From assembly GCA_036583965.1 (NCBI GenBank), contig JAZBQD010000015.1, positions 68,108,830 to 68,172,829 of the forward strand: a stretch of 64,000 nt of DNA. Reading direction: 5' to 3'. The position numbers and the translations under genes were made by a program. The DNA comes from Prunella strophiata (lineage: Eukaryota; Chordata; Aves; Passeriformes; Prunellidae). Positions 33,429 to 46,632 of the stretch are shown here, in pieces (within the stretch, counting starts at the first letter, position 1; each line of letters begins with the position of its first letter). A model generated the notes under the pieces. It worked only from the letters and a program-made list of their open reading frames with translations, had not been told where the DNA came from and did no database searches.

Positions 33429-36184
33429 CTCCCCATCTCCTGTCATCTTGTTCTCATCCTCCATTTTAGATAACATAACCAGCTCCTCCCTATCCACACA
33501 GAACCACACAATACACATCCTGTTGTTTGAATTCCCAGAAGAAATCTTACTACTTTATATGAGGTATTTTTATCATCACCATTTTTCCTATCTTTTTTTT
33601 AAAGGAAAAAATATCAACTAAGATAAGAAACATATGGTACCAAATCCCCCCATGCAATTATCTCCCTATTTGTGAAGGCTATAGAGAGGAAAATATCACT
33701 GCTAAGGGGAAATATCTTTTTGTATTTTTGTTATGCAACTTTTTGCCTTACATTAGACTTAAATTGTCTCTGAAATACCAAATGCCTTATTGATTGGAAG
33801 GGTCACAGAGAAGCATGATGTGAATTACTAATATTTTGCTATGATAAAGGTCAAAACCAGTCTTCTTAGAAAGCTTATTTGTCAGATTATTTTTTTACGT
33901 TCTTCAGGGCAGATCTCAGCTGGAGTAAGCTGCCCTAACTGCAGGAGCCTTGATAATTTATCCTAAACTGAGTAGTTGACCCTCAGTTTCTAAACACCAA
34001 GCTTTCCAAAATGGAAATAGAGAGATAACAATTATATTAAAGAATAGAAGCAGTTGAAAGAGAGGGTGTCTGATGTGACATTTCCACACTGTTACATTAA
34101 ATTTGCAATGGAAATAAAGCACAGTAGCAGCTCTTACTACCTAAGGCTCTATATCCTCTATCATTAAATGTTATGCACCCCCTGCAAGCAGAGATGACAC
34201 CTTTTTGCTATCTGTCAAAATTATTCAAAAGGGGAAAAAATTGTCTGTAGCTGCAGAGACTTGTTTGGGCTACTTCCATAAGCACCTGCCACAGAGAGTC
34301 AAAAGGACTGTGGGACTGCATCATTAAACACTCTGCCCTCTTCCCACACACTCTCAGTTTTTGTAATTTCTCTGAGAGCACATGCTTTGGAGGAGCTCTC
34401 CAGTTTAGACCTGTGGTTCCTAGCAAATGTGAATGCAGCAGGCAGAAGAAATTCAGGAGAGCTAGAAACTGGGGATGGACATTTTGAGAATTTTACATAT
34501 GTTTAATTTATTGTTTTACTCTATTAATACTGGATAGAATATTCTAATTTAAAAAGAAATTTGAAACCTAAAGGAAAGGAGAAATTAAAAGTATTTGTGA
34601 CTTGTCATGTTCTGGCTCATTTTATATACTATTTAACCAGTTACAACTGCAAATAAGTACCAATGCTTGAAAAGTTTGATGAGCTATGTCAAATTATTAT
34701 GATTGCCTTATCCTGATACATCACATAAAAGATATGCCATGAGGATAGTATATACAACACTAACTGAAAACTACTGTTCTTTTCCCCAGAAGAAAGATAA
34801 TGTTTATTCTCTAATGTTGTAGACATATTCAGCTCAGAAGAAGAGTTTGTAGATTAAAAAAAAATCAGTTTATCATTTTAATGCAAAATAGTAGAAAATT
34901 ATAGACATGCTGCAACATGTGACTTCACAGGGAACAGCTTTGCACAGGGAAAATTGCAGATTACCTTATTTTTACTTTTTTCAGATTACCTATTTAGAGG
35001 AATACTTGCCCTACCCCAAGAATATTTTTCCTTCAAATGAATGCAGAAATTTATGGAGTAAATGTGGTAGTAAGAACAGGATGGTGCAGCTCAATTTTTT
35101 AGAATTATTTAAATTTTAAAGTGAGTAGAGAGAGCACCCTCAGTCACAAAACTCAGTCCTTTGCTCTGGTCTATATCCTGTTGTCCCTGATCCTGAAAGG
35201 GCTCATTCAGATTTTGTGATGCCTGTTTCTATTCAAAATGAAAATAACAAGGATAATGCATGTGATCATAAACAAAGGATAGGAATTAAATCGAAAGCAT
35301 GGATTTTCCTGATATTTTCATTTTATTAGGCTGGCTAACAACTTCATCAACTGAAATATTGATTTTTCTGATGACAAATCCAAGCAGAATCCTATTTGAA
35401 TTCAGCTTAAACTAATTGCTATTTATCTAGCATTGAGGGAAAAAAAGGCAAAAAAGGTTTTCCAGTTTAATGTACCATAGTTCATAAAGTTATTTTTGAG
35501 CTTGACTGTACATTGAGGATGCCTTGCGAGAGACAGGCACCTGCCAAAAAAAGATAACAAATATTCAATTGGCTACTTTTTCTACTACATCTACCACTTT
35601 TTCTTTTACTTCTACAACAAGGAAAAATAAATGGCAACACAAACAGTTTTGGGCAGAGTATATCACTGAATGTGCTCTAAGAATATTTTGCATATGTTAT
35701 TGGTACATCATCTTATTTTGCACAGACTTATTTTGAGAAAGGGTGCATGAAATGTACTGTATTCAATGAAGGCTGTCAGGGAAAACTTTTTCTCCTTGGG
35801 ATTTCTAACATTTTGGAACATTTCAGACAACTTAACTTGGAGACATAGAAATATAATCAAATGCAAAGTCTGAACAATTAAACTGGTTAGGTTGATATTG
35901 AACTTCCACTATAATAAACTATAGCAATTAATAAAATCAATATTTCAGACATATTCATTATTTCATATTTAATGTCCCAAAGCCAAATTCAATTTCTTAA
36001 TGCCTATGAAAAGACAAAAGATTTCAACTAAACTATTACTCATCCAATAAAAAAAAAAAAATGATGCTTGCAAACTGTTTGATAATTAAACACAAAGCAT
36101 AAGAGATGAAGGGACAGTATATATACAAAATGAACTGTACTAATTAGTAGGACAAGTTTAACTTTAGCTATTCTTGTAAATACT

Positions 36185-36290
36185 TCAAAGCATATTAATT
36201 AATGATTTGCAGCGTATTTTGCAAAATAAGCAGTATTTGTGCAACTGTGATACAATAGTTCATGAGGGCCAATATGGTTAAAACATATCC
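36185..36290. promoter_or_regulatory. candidate regulatory cluster with palindromes
   Basis: Two perfect palindromes lie close together: ATTAATTAAT at 36194-36203 (paired homeodomain-type core) and TATTTTGCAAAATA at 36215-36228 (a symmetric, C/EBP-like TTGCAA centre). The word ATGATTTGCA lies between them. The remainder up to 36290 is free of simple repeats. The motifs are seen; function is inferred. Confidence 0.25.
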
Positions 36291-36544
36291 TGTGTAATGA
36301 TGATGTTTCTCCCCAGTCAGCAATAGATGTGAAAACTATCTAAAATTAATTTAGAATTGTAGTTGGGAGCCTAATTTTAAGTTACGGCATTTGCTAGATT
36401 TATATAAACCCACATTTTTTTTCATTTTTTCCAAAAATGAAAGAACAAATTTTGATCATCTTAATCAGGCATGGTTTGGGAGTGGGAAACAAAACAAAAA
36501 CAAACAACCAAAAAAATCAGCTTGAAAACTGAGTCCACTAAGCA

Positions 36545-36670
36545 TGAATCACAGTCTCACAGAATTGTTTGGAAGTGACTGCTTGAGATCATATAGACCA
36601 ACTTAATAGTGAAATACTATTGTTATCCTGAAGAAATATTTTTAATTGAGGTCATCACTGTAGCTGCTTC
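36545..36670 (-). mobile_element. CR1 LINE remnant, minus strand, strongly diverged
   Basis: The plus strand starts with ATCACAGTCTCACAGAATTGTTTGGAAGTGACTGCTTGAGATCATATAGACCAAC, a decayed version of the reverse-complemented CR1 tail (ATCACAGAATCACAGAAT…TTGGAAG…GAGATCAT…TCCAAC). It was split into blocks here to compare. The right boundary is uncertain. It is one of the older CR1 insertions in the window. Confidence 0.65.
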
Positions 36671-39600
36671 ATACAGGCTGAATTGTGTACCAATGCTTTA
36701 GATTAATATTAGGCTTTTTCATGTTTTGTATAAGACTATTAAAAATTGCAGCAGAAAGATATCAGAAAAATAATTTCTTTAGAACACAAAGATATTAAAC
36801 ACAGATTCCATAATTAATCTGTAATTTCCATAATAATCTGGTTTGTAACATCAATTTACCAAGTAGATATAAAAGGAAACCAGGAAGGTAGAAAACAATT
36901 TTCTCTTTTGAAGAGCTCCCAAGCTTTCCTGTCCAGTGGTCAAATTACAAAAAAAGTCATATTCTTAAACTTCAAATTTAGCTGCATTTTTATTTCAGTT
37001 GGAAAACTTTTGACCTGAGGTCAAAAAATTCTTGAAATTATTGTCCATGAGTTTCCATTAGTTTATTTTCCATAGTATAATGGATAACTCACTTAAAAGT
37101 GTCTGTGGAAAAGCTTTTTCTTCCAGGAGAAATATGCATGCAACTGCATGTCATCAGGAGACACTTCAAAGAGGAATACTTCCTTTATTTCCTGAACTTA
37201 ACAAAATTACTTCCTACGTCTGTTATCCAGAAATCTGACAATAAAATAAAATATCTCTCTTCATAAAAACTTCCTTCTTACCTTAATGTCTCAGAAGAGC
37301 TATTGACATTGGTTTGTGGTTTGAGGGTGATTTTTTAGTTCTACTCTGCAGTCCAATTTCTAAAATCATTCATTCAGATTTCATATTCTACAGTATTTTT
37401 GATTTAAAAAGCTGACAAGTCTGAAACCAAGTACAGTAAAGAAATAACAGTGGTTTTTTTCACTTAATGACTGACTGTATCTACATGAAATTGTTACTTT
37501 TTTTGCAAGAAATTATGTTGAATTCCTGTTTGGAGGCATAAACACTGATAGCTAGTGAAATGTTCCTAAAAATCTACCCATCCTTCTCAACTCCTGAATT
37601 CTTTTTGGTTTGCATTTTTTTCATTATAGTTCTCAAGGTTCCTACTAGATGGCAAAAGAAAGAAAAAATCGTAATATCCATAGATGTTCTACATTGATAT
37701 TAATATAATAATTTCTTTGTTACCTAACAGTAAATCTTCTATCTGGGCTTTTAAACAGCTTTTCCTTAATTCTAAAAGAAAATAATTTTTCATGATGGAT
37801 AAAAACTGTGTCAGTTGGAAAAGAGTACCTATTTTTTTATTTTTTGGGGGCAGGTATTAAGAAAATACTTAAGGTATTTTCTGCTTAATGCATGGGCTGA
37901 TTGTTTCTCCATTTTACAAACAGCAGTTAAGACATTACTCTTGGTGAAAATGTGTTAAAAATCACCTCTTTCATCCCTTCTAACATGCAAAACCAAAATT
38001 AAAGTCAATGTGAATTTCTCCTTTTCCCCACATTCTTTTTTCATGTTAAGCTTTATATATTATCTAGAATATTCTATCCAAAGTATTCTCATAAGATTTT
38101 CTTATCAGTGAAATTTAAAAGGATTTAAGTCTTCTTCTATGTCCATGAGAGGACTACCCTAAAGAGAGTCTCAAAGCTTTCTTTACTTTAAAAAAAACTG
38201 CTTGAGAAAATATTTAGCAATAATTACATATTATGTAACAATTCATAGCAAAATGCCACATTATGAATCCTATGAAAAGTCCAGAAGAGTAGAAGACAGC
38301 ATGGCTTCTGAAATTAGCAATTTTACTGACAGCGCTTCAGACAAGTAAGCTCAAAAAATATTATATTACATTTTTATTCTAAAAACTTGGAAATTGTCTC
38401 AAGCAAACCATGACGGTGACTTATCATACAGTGTGTAAATTGATCTGGAAAAACTCTTAGAAGCAAATAATAAGTACATTTCATTTGCTTGTCTGAATTC
38501 CAGAAAGCCCTTTGTCTTTGATGATAAGCAGAAAAAACAAAAAGCATATTTTGTATCATTATTTTCTCTTACCAAATGTTTTCCTTCTCTTATCCTGTCT
38601 CTCCATGTAATAATTTGAAAGCCAACACTTCTTCTGTTGTTGAGTTTTTGCTTTGTGACCCTTTCTATCACACTAAGTAGAGGAAACAACCTTAGCAAAC
38701 TAGCTGATAGCTCTAAAAACAATCAAAACCATTTAAAATCATTACCACATTTACTCCTATTTTGACTTGTTTTCTCACTTTAACTTAATATACTTTACAT
38801 TTTGAAGGATGTAAAATGGGAAGATTTTTCAAAAAATCCTGAGCAGCTGAAACACCATAAGCTGAATTAGAATTCTAAATACTCAAGATGTTTTCAAAAT
38901 TGAACAGCTGGTAACATTTTTGAGCCATTTTTTCCCATGGAAATTTTGGAATGAATAATTTCTTAAAGATTATAATTTATAATGACTGATCAGAATATTT
39001 ATATACCATAGCATAATACCACCAATTTTTACATTTGAAACCTTGCATGGAATAGGCAAAATAGAATATATGTCATAATAAAAAAGTACTTGAATTTGCA
39101 TTTAAAATTTATCAAAGTATTTGCAGTATTATTTATTATGCCCAAAAGTAATTTTTGTACTTTCATAATAGGATGTTTAGAGTATGAGGGAAATTGAAGT
39201 CACTGTGACAGAGACAACAAAAGAGTATGACAATTAAAGGTACATTACACAGGTGCTATGACTACCATTCCACTCCAAATTGCTTTTTGACTTACATTTG
39301 CATGAGGTTTTTATATGTTTTATACAATATTAGAGTATCATTGGACTACTTTAGGGTTTGGGCCTCCAAATTAGACCAAGCTGATTTTCAAAGATCTTTA
39401 ACCTCCACAGGTACATTTCCATAATGTAGGATTTATTGTTGAAACTGAACTTCAGCATTTTCCAAGTTAATACTTCCTGAGGTTTGGGGACCGTTCTAGT
39501 CAATTTGCCTAAAACCGATAAGATGATATTTCTAATTATTCACACTTTTTCTTGAAAATTTCCAGTAATACTTGTTGATTAAAATAATCAGTAGGAATAG

Positions 39601-39826
39601 ATAAAATATATGATATTTCTACAAGCTCTAAAGATACACAGTAGCAACAAAGTATCATTTAAAGCCATAGTTCTTCTGTCCACACTCATTGACTGATTAC
39701 CCTTCACCATTCTTATGGAGAGTTGCTGAAGGATCATGCTGAATTTCCAGGTATTTGCACAGAGACCACAGCACAAGGAGGACTCTCAGTTAAGTAGCCA
39801 TCTTTAATGTTTCCATTAATTCATGT
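36671..39826. other. unassigned AT-rich sequence
   Basis: Three kilobases with no recognised gene or transposon. Two overlapping minus-strand frames near 38374-38722 (61 and 107 codons) have no motif pattern. Confidence 0.55.
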
Positions 39827-39917
39827 GGGTTTTTTTTTGGTTTTTTTGTTTTTTTGGTTTTTTTTTTTGTTTGTTTTTTGTTGTTGTTGTTGTTGTTGTT
39901 GTGTTGTTGTTTTTTTT
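39827..39917. repeat. T/G-rich tract with (TTG)n
   Basis: Long T runs broken by GG or G turn into about nine TTG/GTT units near 39879-39910, then a final T run. It contains no C. The frame at 39807-40058 that passes through it owes its Phe/Cys/Val strings to this tract and is not a gene. Confidence 0.92.
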
Positions 39918-41244
39918 AAAGTAGTGAAATCAAAAGAAGATAGCTACCCATTAGAAACTACACAGAGACATAGCTACCTCAAGTCTGCTTATTTAGGTGG
40001 ACTGAAAACTGGGAGTGGGGAGGGCGGGTATGACAGGGTAGAAGAAGAGAAACTGTAGGTGCCACATGCATGATTTTTTTTTTTTTTCTTTCATATATCT
40101 TAAGCAATTTGCTCATTCTTTTTTTTCAGCAGAAAATACACTTGGATATTGGACAAAGAATATAAAGTATATATTTAATATAAAAATATAAATATTTCAA
40201 AAAATTAGACAAGAATATAAAGGATCCTCAAAGAAGTCTGTATTTTAGGTAGACTTTGGAAATACAGATATAAAGAACTACTGGAAGACTGGCATAAGAA
40301 ATTTTAAGTGCTTGGGGAGGACTATCTAAATAACACTTCTTCTTCCTGACCCAATTTTCTAGGCTAGGCCAAGAAGGCTTTCACCACAAAAATGAATGCT
40401 GAGTTCATCCAAGCACCTGCTGAGTTAAAGTCAGTCACTTGTTCAAGTACCAAAGGTGAGAGAGCTGTTACCTCTTAAAATTGGTTTGAGAAAAAGCAAA
40501 CAACCCAGGAAATGGGAAGTTTTTTTCTCTTTTTAATTGAAGATCAGGACAACCCTCTGAATTTTAATGAGATAATTTTCATGACCATTAAGTGAAGCTG
40601 CCTTATAAACTTTGAGCATTTGAAGTTTGCATACTATTCTAGATATTATCTGAAGTATAGCCTGGAAAAAACAGAGAAGAAACAGCTAAATCAGAAGTCT
40701 CAACTTTGAGCATAAGGCTCACAGTTGGGAGGGTTATACCATTCTAAGTTATGAAAGAAAATGTTTTTTCATACAAAAGAGACTGCTCCCATAGACATGC
40801 ACATTATGATTAACACTACCACCTCTGATGAGAGTGCTCATCAATGAAATATATTTCTGTAAGCTTAAAGAAACAAAAAGAATCCTCCAGAAAGGTCCAT
40901 AATTTTATTGCCCCAGTGACAAAAGTAATCAAAATCCAACAAAAAGCTGAGATGACAGGATCGTTAAAACCTAAACACACACACACACAGAAAAGGAAAA
41001 AGGTATGTTATTTCCCTCCAAAAGTAAGGAGCAATGACTTGGAATTACTTCCACTTTTATATGTAGAATTTCAACAGAATTCTTTACTAGACTAATCCTG
41101 AAGTCATGGGCTTACTACTTACAATACCATTTGAAGACCTCCATCTGAAATTTTCTGTCAATTATCTGCAGCTTTCTTCAGTTTGGATCAGACACTGATT
41201 TAATCTCTGTTCCAAAGCCAACAGAAAATCTCCAGTTTGGCTGC
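39918..41244. other. unassigned sequence
   Basis: No gene recognised. It includes a T-run at 40074-40087 and an (AC)8 microsatellite at 40974-40989. The short frame at 40844-41095 overlaps the latter. Confidence 0.55.
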
Positions 41245-41817
41245 ACTAGAAACAGTGTGGTCAGCAGGCTGAGGTGTTCCTCTCTCTTTGTTTGGCCCTA
41301 GTGAAGGCCACATCTAGAGGGTTTCATCCAGATCTGGGCTCCTCAGCACAAGAAAGACAAAGAACTACTGGAGAGGGTCCAGTGGTGGCCACAAAGATGA
41401 TTTGAGAGCTGGAGCATCTCTCTTAGGAGGAGAGACTGAAGGACCTGGGTCTGTATAGAGAAGACTGAGAAGGGATCTCATCTACGCATATAAATATCTC
41501 AAAAGCAGATGGTGGCAAGAGGATGGTGACAGACTCTTTTCAATGATTCCCCTTGACAAGGAGCAGTGGCCTATAAACTAAAGGACAAGATGTTCCATCT
41601 CAGTGTGAGGAAGAACTTCTTTGTCACATTGAGGGTGGCAAAGCTCTGGAACAGACTGCCCAGTGAAGGTTGTGGAATCTCCCTCTCTGGAGACATTCCA
41701 AACCGATCTGGATACATTCTTGTGTACCCTGCTCTGGGTGACCCTTCCTTGGCAGGGGAATTGGTCTGGATGATCTTCAGAGGTCCCTTCTAACCTTAAT
41801 GATTCTGTGATTCTCTG
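41245..41817 (+). mobile_element. CR1 LINE, ~0.57-kb copy
   Basis: This is a 3' portion of CR1 of a subfamily different from the 19.4- and 26.5-kb copies. It shows GAGAGGGTCCAGTGGTGGCCACAAAGATGA, then CTCAGTGTGAGGAAGAACTTCTTTG and GGAGACATTCCAAACCGATCTGGATAC (encoded words LSVRKNFFVT and LWNRLPSEG). The tail GGAATTGGTCTGGATGATCTTCAGAGGTCCC ends in AATGATTCTGTGATTCTCTG. Stop codons and shifts break the ORF. The 41566-41793 plus-strand frame lies inside it and is a remnant, not a gene. Confidence 0.94.
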
Positions 41818-44794
41818 AAAATGCTTCAGCAGAATGTGTTTTGGAAAGATTTTCTGTTCATGCAGTCCTCAATCCTTCAATCCTCACTACACAGAGAATC
41901 TAGACCTTAGAATCTTTCTAAGGCATCCCTTTCATTTTTTTCATAATAAATAATAGACATACAAATATAGTTATACTGAAATCCTTCTGTGATTGTAACT
42001 TGAGCCTAGACATAGGGTTTTGCCCACAGTTTTGTTCAAATATAATTTTTTCTAACGTCTTTCTTCTTCTATGTGTTGTCATTGGGGGAAAGAGATAAAG
42101 TTGTCATACCTGTTTGGGCTACCATTGAGTTGATTTGCTTTTTTTTTCCTCTGGTTATTGCAGATTTTTCAGGGTAGACTTATTTCTGAATTTTTTAGGT
42201 TGAATGTTTAAAGTATAAAATAACATCCTTACAATGTTTGTTTCTTTCTTAGCTTTCAGTCAGTGATATGAGTTCACAATTTCACTATTGAAGCTCAATG
42301 TTTTAGTTAGAAACTCCTTCTGTGTTTAAAATTGTACAAAATCTCAAAACCAGGAAACAACAACCTGGATGAAAATAACAAGCAACTCAAGTGATAAGAT
42401 TTATAAAATCAACTGTAATTTCTCTATTTTATATTTCAGAAACAGCTCATCAGACCAGTATTAAGCACTCATATCCAATAAAGCACAGTGAAAATGAACC
42501 TCATGGAAGTAGGCCTTGCTCAAAACTGTTGTTCTGGATTAAAGCCATGTTGCACTTTCAGATGAACATAAAGCAGACAATACATTCTTATGAACCCAAA
42601 CACTAACAGACACAATTAATCTACTTTTTTTTATTAATCTACTTTTTTTTTTTTTTCCAGTTAATTAGCAATAAGTTTATAGGGTTATGAAATGAGATGC
42701 ATTGTTTGGAAAAATGTGAATATACATCCTTGAGTCTACTTGGATACACCTGCACAATATTCTAAAGGGAGAAAAAGGTCTCGTCTCAGGAATAGACTAA
42801 AGGGAAAGGCTTCCTCATGCATACTTTGTAAATTGTAGTGCCATCACATCCACAGAATTAGCATGAAAACCACTGCTCTCTGCTCTGAATTATGCCAGAA
42901 AATGCCTTGTAGAATATGAAAGATGTAGTCAGTGGTTAAGTTACATTGCCTTTTTGACACTTCTATAAGGTGCCTTCTAAAATTTAAGATGTACTTTGGC
43001 ATGTAACTCTGAGTCCAGTGCTGTGAGCCACAGAATCTGGAATTTTTAGATCAACCTGTGGAAACTCTCAGCAACTTTCCACAATCTCTCACCCATATGT
43101 TCACTACAACTGAACATTTACTGTATTATGTTGCTAATCATTTTCATTTAAATGCACTTCATAAATGCCTTTGAAGTAGCTTCACACAACAATTTGTTCT
43201 TGCCTACTGCTCTATTTGCTCTATTAATTATTATATTGACAAGCTGTCTACTTAGTTCAATGGATCATCTTGGGAAGAGAGACAAATTTAGGAACAAATC
43301 AGCAAATATTTTAGACAATCTTTAAGTATTAATTTTATTGTCTATAAATATTTCTGGGAAGGTGGATTACTTTTAATTTTAGATAATATATACTTACTTT
43401 AAAATGGCTGAGGGATTGATTTGTTTTGGTTTTGACGTGTCTATGACCAAGGTGTGAAATGACAAATAAATACAAATTAAATCAAGATCTCTGCATAATT
43501 AGGATGTGGGGTATGTAAAACTCAAAACAAAATCAGCTTAAGTGACCTAAGAGTAAAAGCACTTTTAAAGAAGCCAATATTTACTATTCCCCTTCTAATT
43601 GTTACATGAGAGAGAAAAATTATGCTGTGTTATACTGACATGTTTCACACCTAGAAAGAATTAATGTTAAAAATCAGCCAATGTGATGATCTTTCAAAGT
43701 GGAAATGCAAACTTGGTTAAACTAAGTTCAGATCCAGCAATTCCAATTTAATGAGTGTTGTAACAGTAGACCCAGTTAAAGTGAGTTGCTGACTAATTTC
43801 TTCCTATGATTTACAATGTCTAAATAAAGCCACCACTAATAATTTAAATTACTTTCAATTAAATGCAAACACAAGGAAGTAATCAAGTTATTATTTTGAT
43901 AGAAATAAAAGATTGTCACAGATGTCAAATTTTTTTAAAGGTGTTATGGAGATACAAGATACTCCCCTGAAAAAAATTCCTGAAAGGAGAGAACAAATCC
44001 CAATTCTGAATCCCTTTTTTTTTAATACATAAGCCCCATAAAAAACTAAATATCATATCTTTTAAAAGCAGATTTCATGCTTGCTATACCTCATAGTATA
44101 AAATATATGAAGACTTACTATTATGTTTCAGAAGAATATGGATATGAGAAAGGTTATAATTATTCAAAAAGTTTCAGGACAGGAAAAGTTCAGGTCTTCA
44201 TCCATATTACCATTACTATCCTTAGCTTCCATGAACGGAAACCAAAATAGAAACACTTTGAGAAATTCATATGATCTTGAACAAAACAAAAGAAATTTCT
44301 GCCATCAATGACTTTACTAACAAACTTAGTTGACAAGATAGTTGCATACATATCTAGCACACTCTAAAGGATACCAGCCCTGGTAAAAATGGTAAAGATT
44401 AGTTAGGTAGACAGACACTGCTAGCTGGGATGTTTTGTTTTAATTTAAACATGCATTTAGTGTAATCAATGCAAATCTGTATTTTCAAGCACTCTGACTT
44501 TCATCCTTACATTTTTGTTGGCAACAGCCTGACATTAAAGTTATCTCATGCATATGAAGCATAACTCTAATGCTTTTCAGAAGAAAAATACGGACTAGTT
44601 CATTATTTCTGTAGTTACAAGTAATGACTATGAGAATGCCTAAAGAGACCCTTAGGTTTCTTGTTCCTTAGATTAATTTGTAAATTCCATATGTAAAACT
44701 GCAAAGTGGGAGATATATAGTACCCAGATGAAAGATGGAAAAATCCCAGTTAGGAAAAAGGAAAATATTGGCACCATATATGTAATGAGAGTCC
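41818..44794. other. unassigned AT-rich sequence
   Basis: No gene or transposon recognised. A duplicated TTAATCTACTTTTTTT phrase at 42617-42656 is a small local tandem duplication ending in a T-run. Open frames stay below 80 codons. Confidence 0.55.
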
Positions 44795-44945
44795 AGGAAT
44801 GCTGCAGAATCTCTGTCCTTCATGGTATCCAAACACGACTGAAGAAGGCACTGAGCAACCTTCCCTGACTGAGGCTGTTTTGAGCAGGAGCTTGGACTGG
44901 AGTTCTCTAAGGGTCTTTCCCAATCACTGTATTCCTGTGGCTTTT
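44795..44945 (+). mobile_element. CR1 LINE 3' remnant
   Basis: Blocks in CR1 order: GCAGAATCTCTGTCCTTCATGG, TATCCAAACACGACTGAAGAAGG, CACTGAGCAACCTTCC, TTTTGAGCAGGAGCTTGGACTGGAG, GGGTCTTTCCCAATCACTG, TATTCCTGTGG. They correspond to the last coding bases and the 3' tail of a CR1 whose end-motif is now degraded. The minus-strand frame of 139 codons at 44668-45087 includes the reverse complement of this repeat and is therefore not a gene. Confidence 0.85.
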
Positions 44946-46632
44946 TGAATGTCAGCCTCCCTGCCTTGCCAAAATTAGAGCCACCCACAGCTTGTGGAAG
45001 TTGGCCTTTGTTCCACCACTGTCCTGATCCTTGCTTCCTAGTGACTTGGCTTATCTCTGACCCAAGGCACTTCACCACATGTCTCATGGGTGTGCTTTGT
45101 CCTGCTGATCACAAGGCAGCGGCTTTCTCACTTTCTATTTTTTACCTGCCCAAGCCTCACCCCTTTGTTATTTTATCTCTTGGTTAGAATCTGGTAATGA
45201 AGAATCCTACTTAATGTGAATGCACAGCCTAACAGTTAGCCAAACTATTGTTTGCCTGTTGAGAAGGAAATGACCCATGGAATTTGTCAAAACAAGGCTG
45301 CTTTGGTATAATTCTTTGCACACTCCGTACTTATAACTCCTGTACTTGTGAAATCTAATCTTTATGCAAACATTAAAAAAATTAATTTTGCCTACTTCAA
45401 ACTCTCATAAGAAACTCAAATTCCTAGCAGCTTGAGATAAGGGGTAAACTAGCCTGAAGAAGTCTTAAAACTGGTTTTCTAGGTACAAGAATATCATGCA
45501 AAAACTAGAACTCTGATTCAGATGATTTTTTAAGAGACTAAAGGCTTCTGCTCTGCTAAAATTACCTGTGCAAAATTGTTCTTTGTGTGACATTATGTAC
45601 ACAAATATTTTTTCCTGTGAGCATTCCCAAACCACACACATTTATGCATTCCATTGTAAGATGAGTTTTGCCTTGCATAGGTGCTTATACCCAAAAAACA
45701 AAAACACCTGTAATTCTACTAGTGTCTCTAGGCAACATACAGCTGTAATAGAATGTAATTTGTCTAAAGAAAGAAAGAGTTTCAACTATAATAGTCCCTA
45801 CACCCGAAGGTAATTCTTTTAGACTTCAACAATTATATTCATTTCACTGAGTATGGTGAAATTTTCTGATTCCACAGACAAAACCACTTCTTCTGAAAAT
45901 AACATTTCCTAGTCTTGTACAGTTTGCACTTCATCAGAGTAAAAAAAGAGTGTAGTCCAATTCCAGCTGAACCAGTGAACCAATTATGGTAGCACATTAT
46001 AAACTGACAAGTTCCTATAATAGAATTCCTAGCAGACAAAAAATAGAGATAAAATCTGAATTAGTCACAGCCTTAGGCTTTTCCCTTCACAACTAAAAGG
46101 CTACTAATGGGGAAACCAACAGAATATTACCTGATCCACCTGTTTATTTGGTTTTGGTTTTTCTTCTTTTTAGACTATCTCCATTAAAGGTAAAAAAAAA
46201 AAATAGAAGGAAAAGAAAACCAGAAATACTTGAGGCTGAACCAAATTGACCTGACAAAGAAACACAGAACGTTGTTACATATAGATGGAATAAAATAGCA
46301 CTGTCTTTTTGAGATAAAATAAAAGGGATAAAACACATTGGATCTTGATTGTCAATAAGCAAATTATAGGCATGTAATATACTTATAAACTGTCTCAGAC
46401 CTGTCAAAACACTTAAGACATATATATTCCTCTTTTAGATTTTTAAGGAAGTCCAGACAATAAGTTCTATATCAATGGTAAAAATAAAAGTAATTTTATT
46501 CTGCATATGAGTTTTTAAAATAGGTCTAAACAGTGATTCTAGACCATGATGTATAGCAGACATTCTCCCAGACACAAATCTCCTGTACCAGATAGCTCAT
46601 TCCCATTGAAGTCAGCGAGTTTTCAGCAGTAT
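44946..46632. other. unassigned sequence
   Basis: A GC-richer part at 44.95-45.18 kb has no match that I recognise. The rest is AT-rich. Frames at 45568-45813 (plus) and 46144-46407 (minus) carry no family pattern; the latter includes an A-run-derived lysine/phenylalanine string. Confidence 0.5.

Larger units (their letters stand above)
32801..36544. other. unassigned sequence
   Basis: No gene or transposon recognised apart from an 18-T run at 33411-33428 and the candidate regulatory block near 36.2 kb. Slightly GC-richer pieces at 33.90-33.97 kb and 34.24-34.45 kb have no match that I can name. The frames found are 60-72 codons and lack motifs. Confidence 0.5.

Noticed and set aside
39807..40058. 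Hydrophobic plus-strand frame resembling a membrane protein
   Set aside because: The Phe/Cys/Val strings are the translation of the T/G simple repeat.
44668..45087. 139-codon ATG-initiated minus-strand frame
   Set aside because: Its middle third is the reverse complement of a CR1 3' end and the remainder shows no family pattern.
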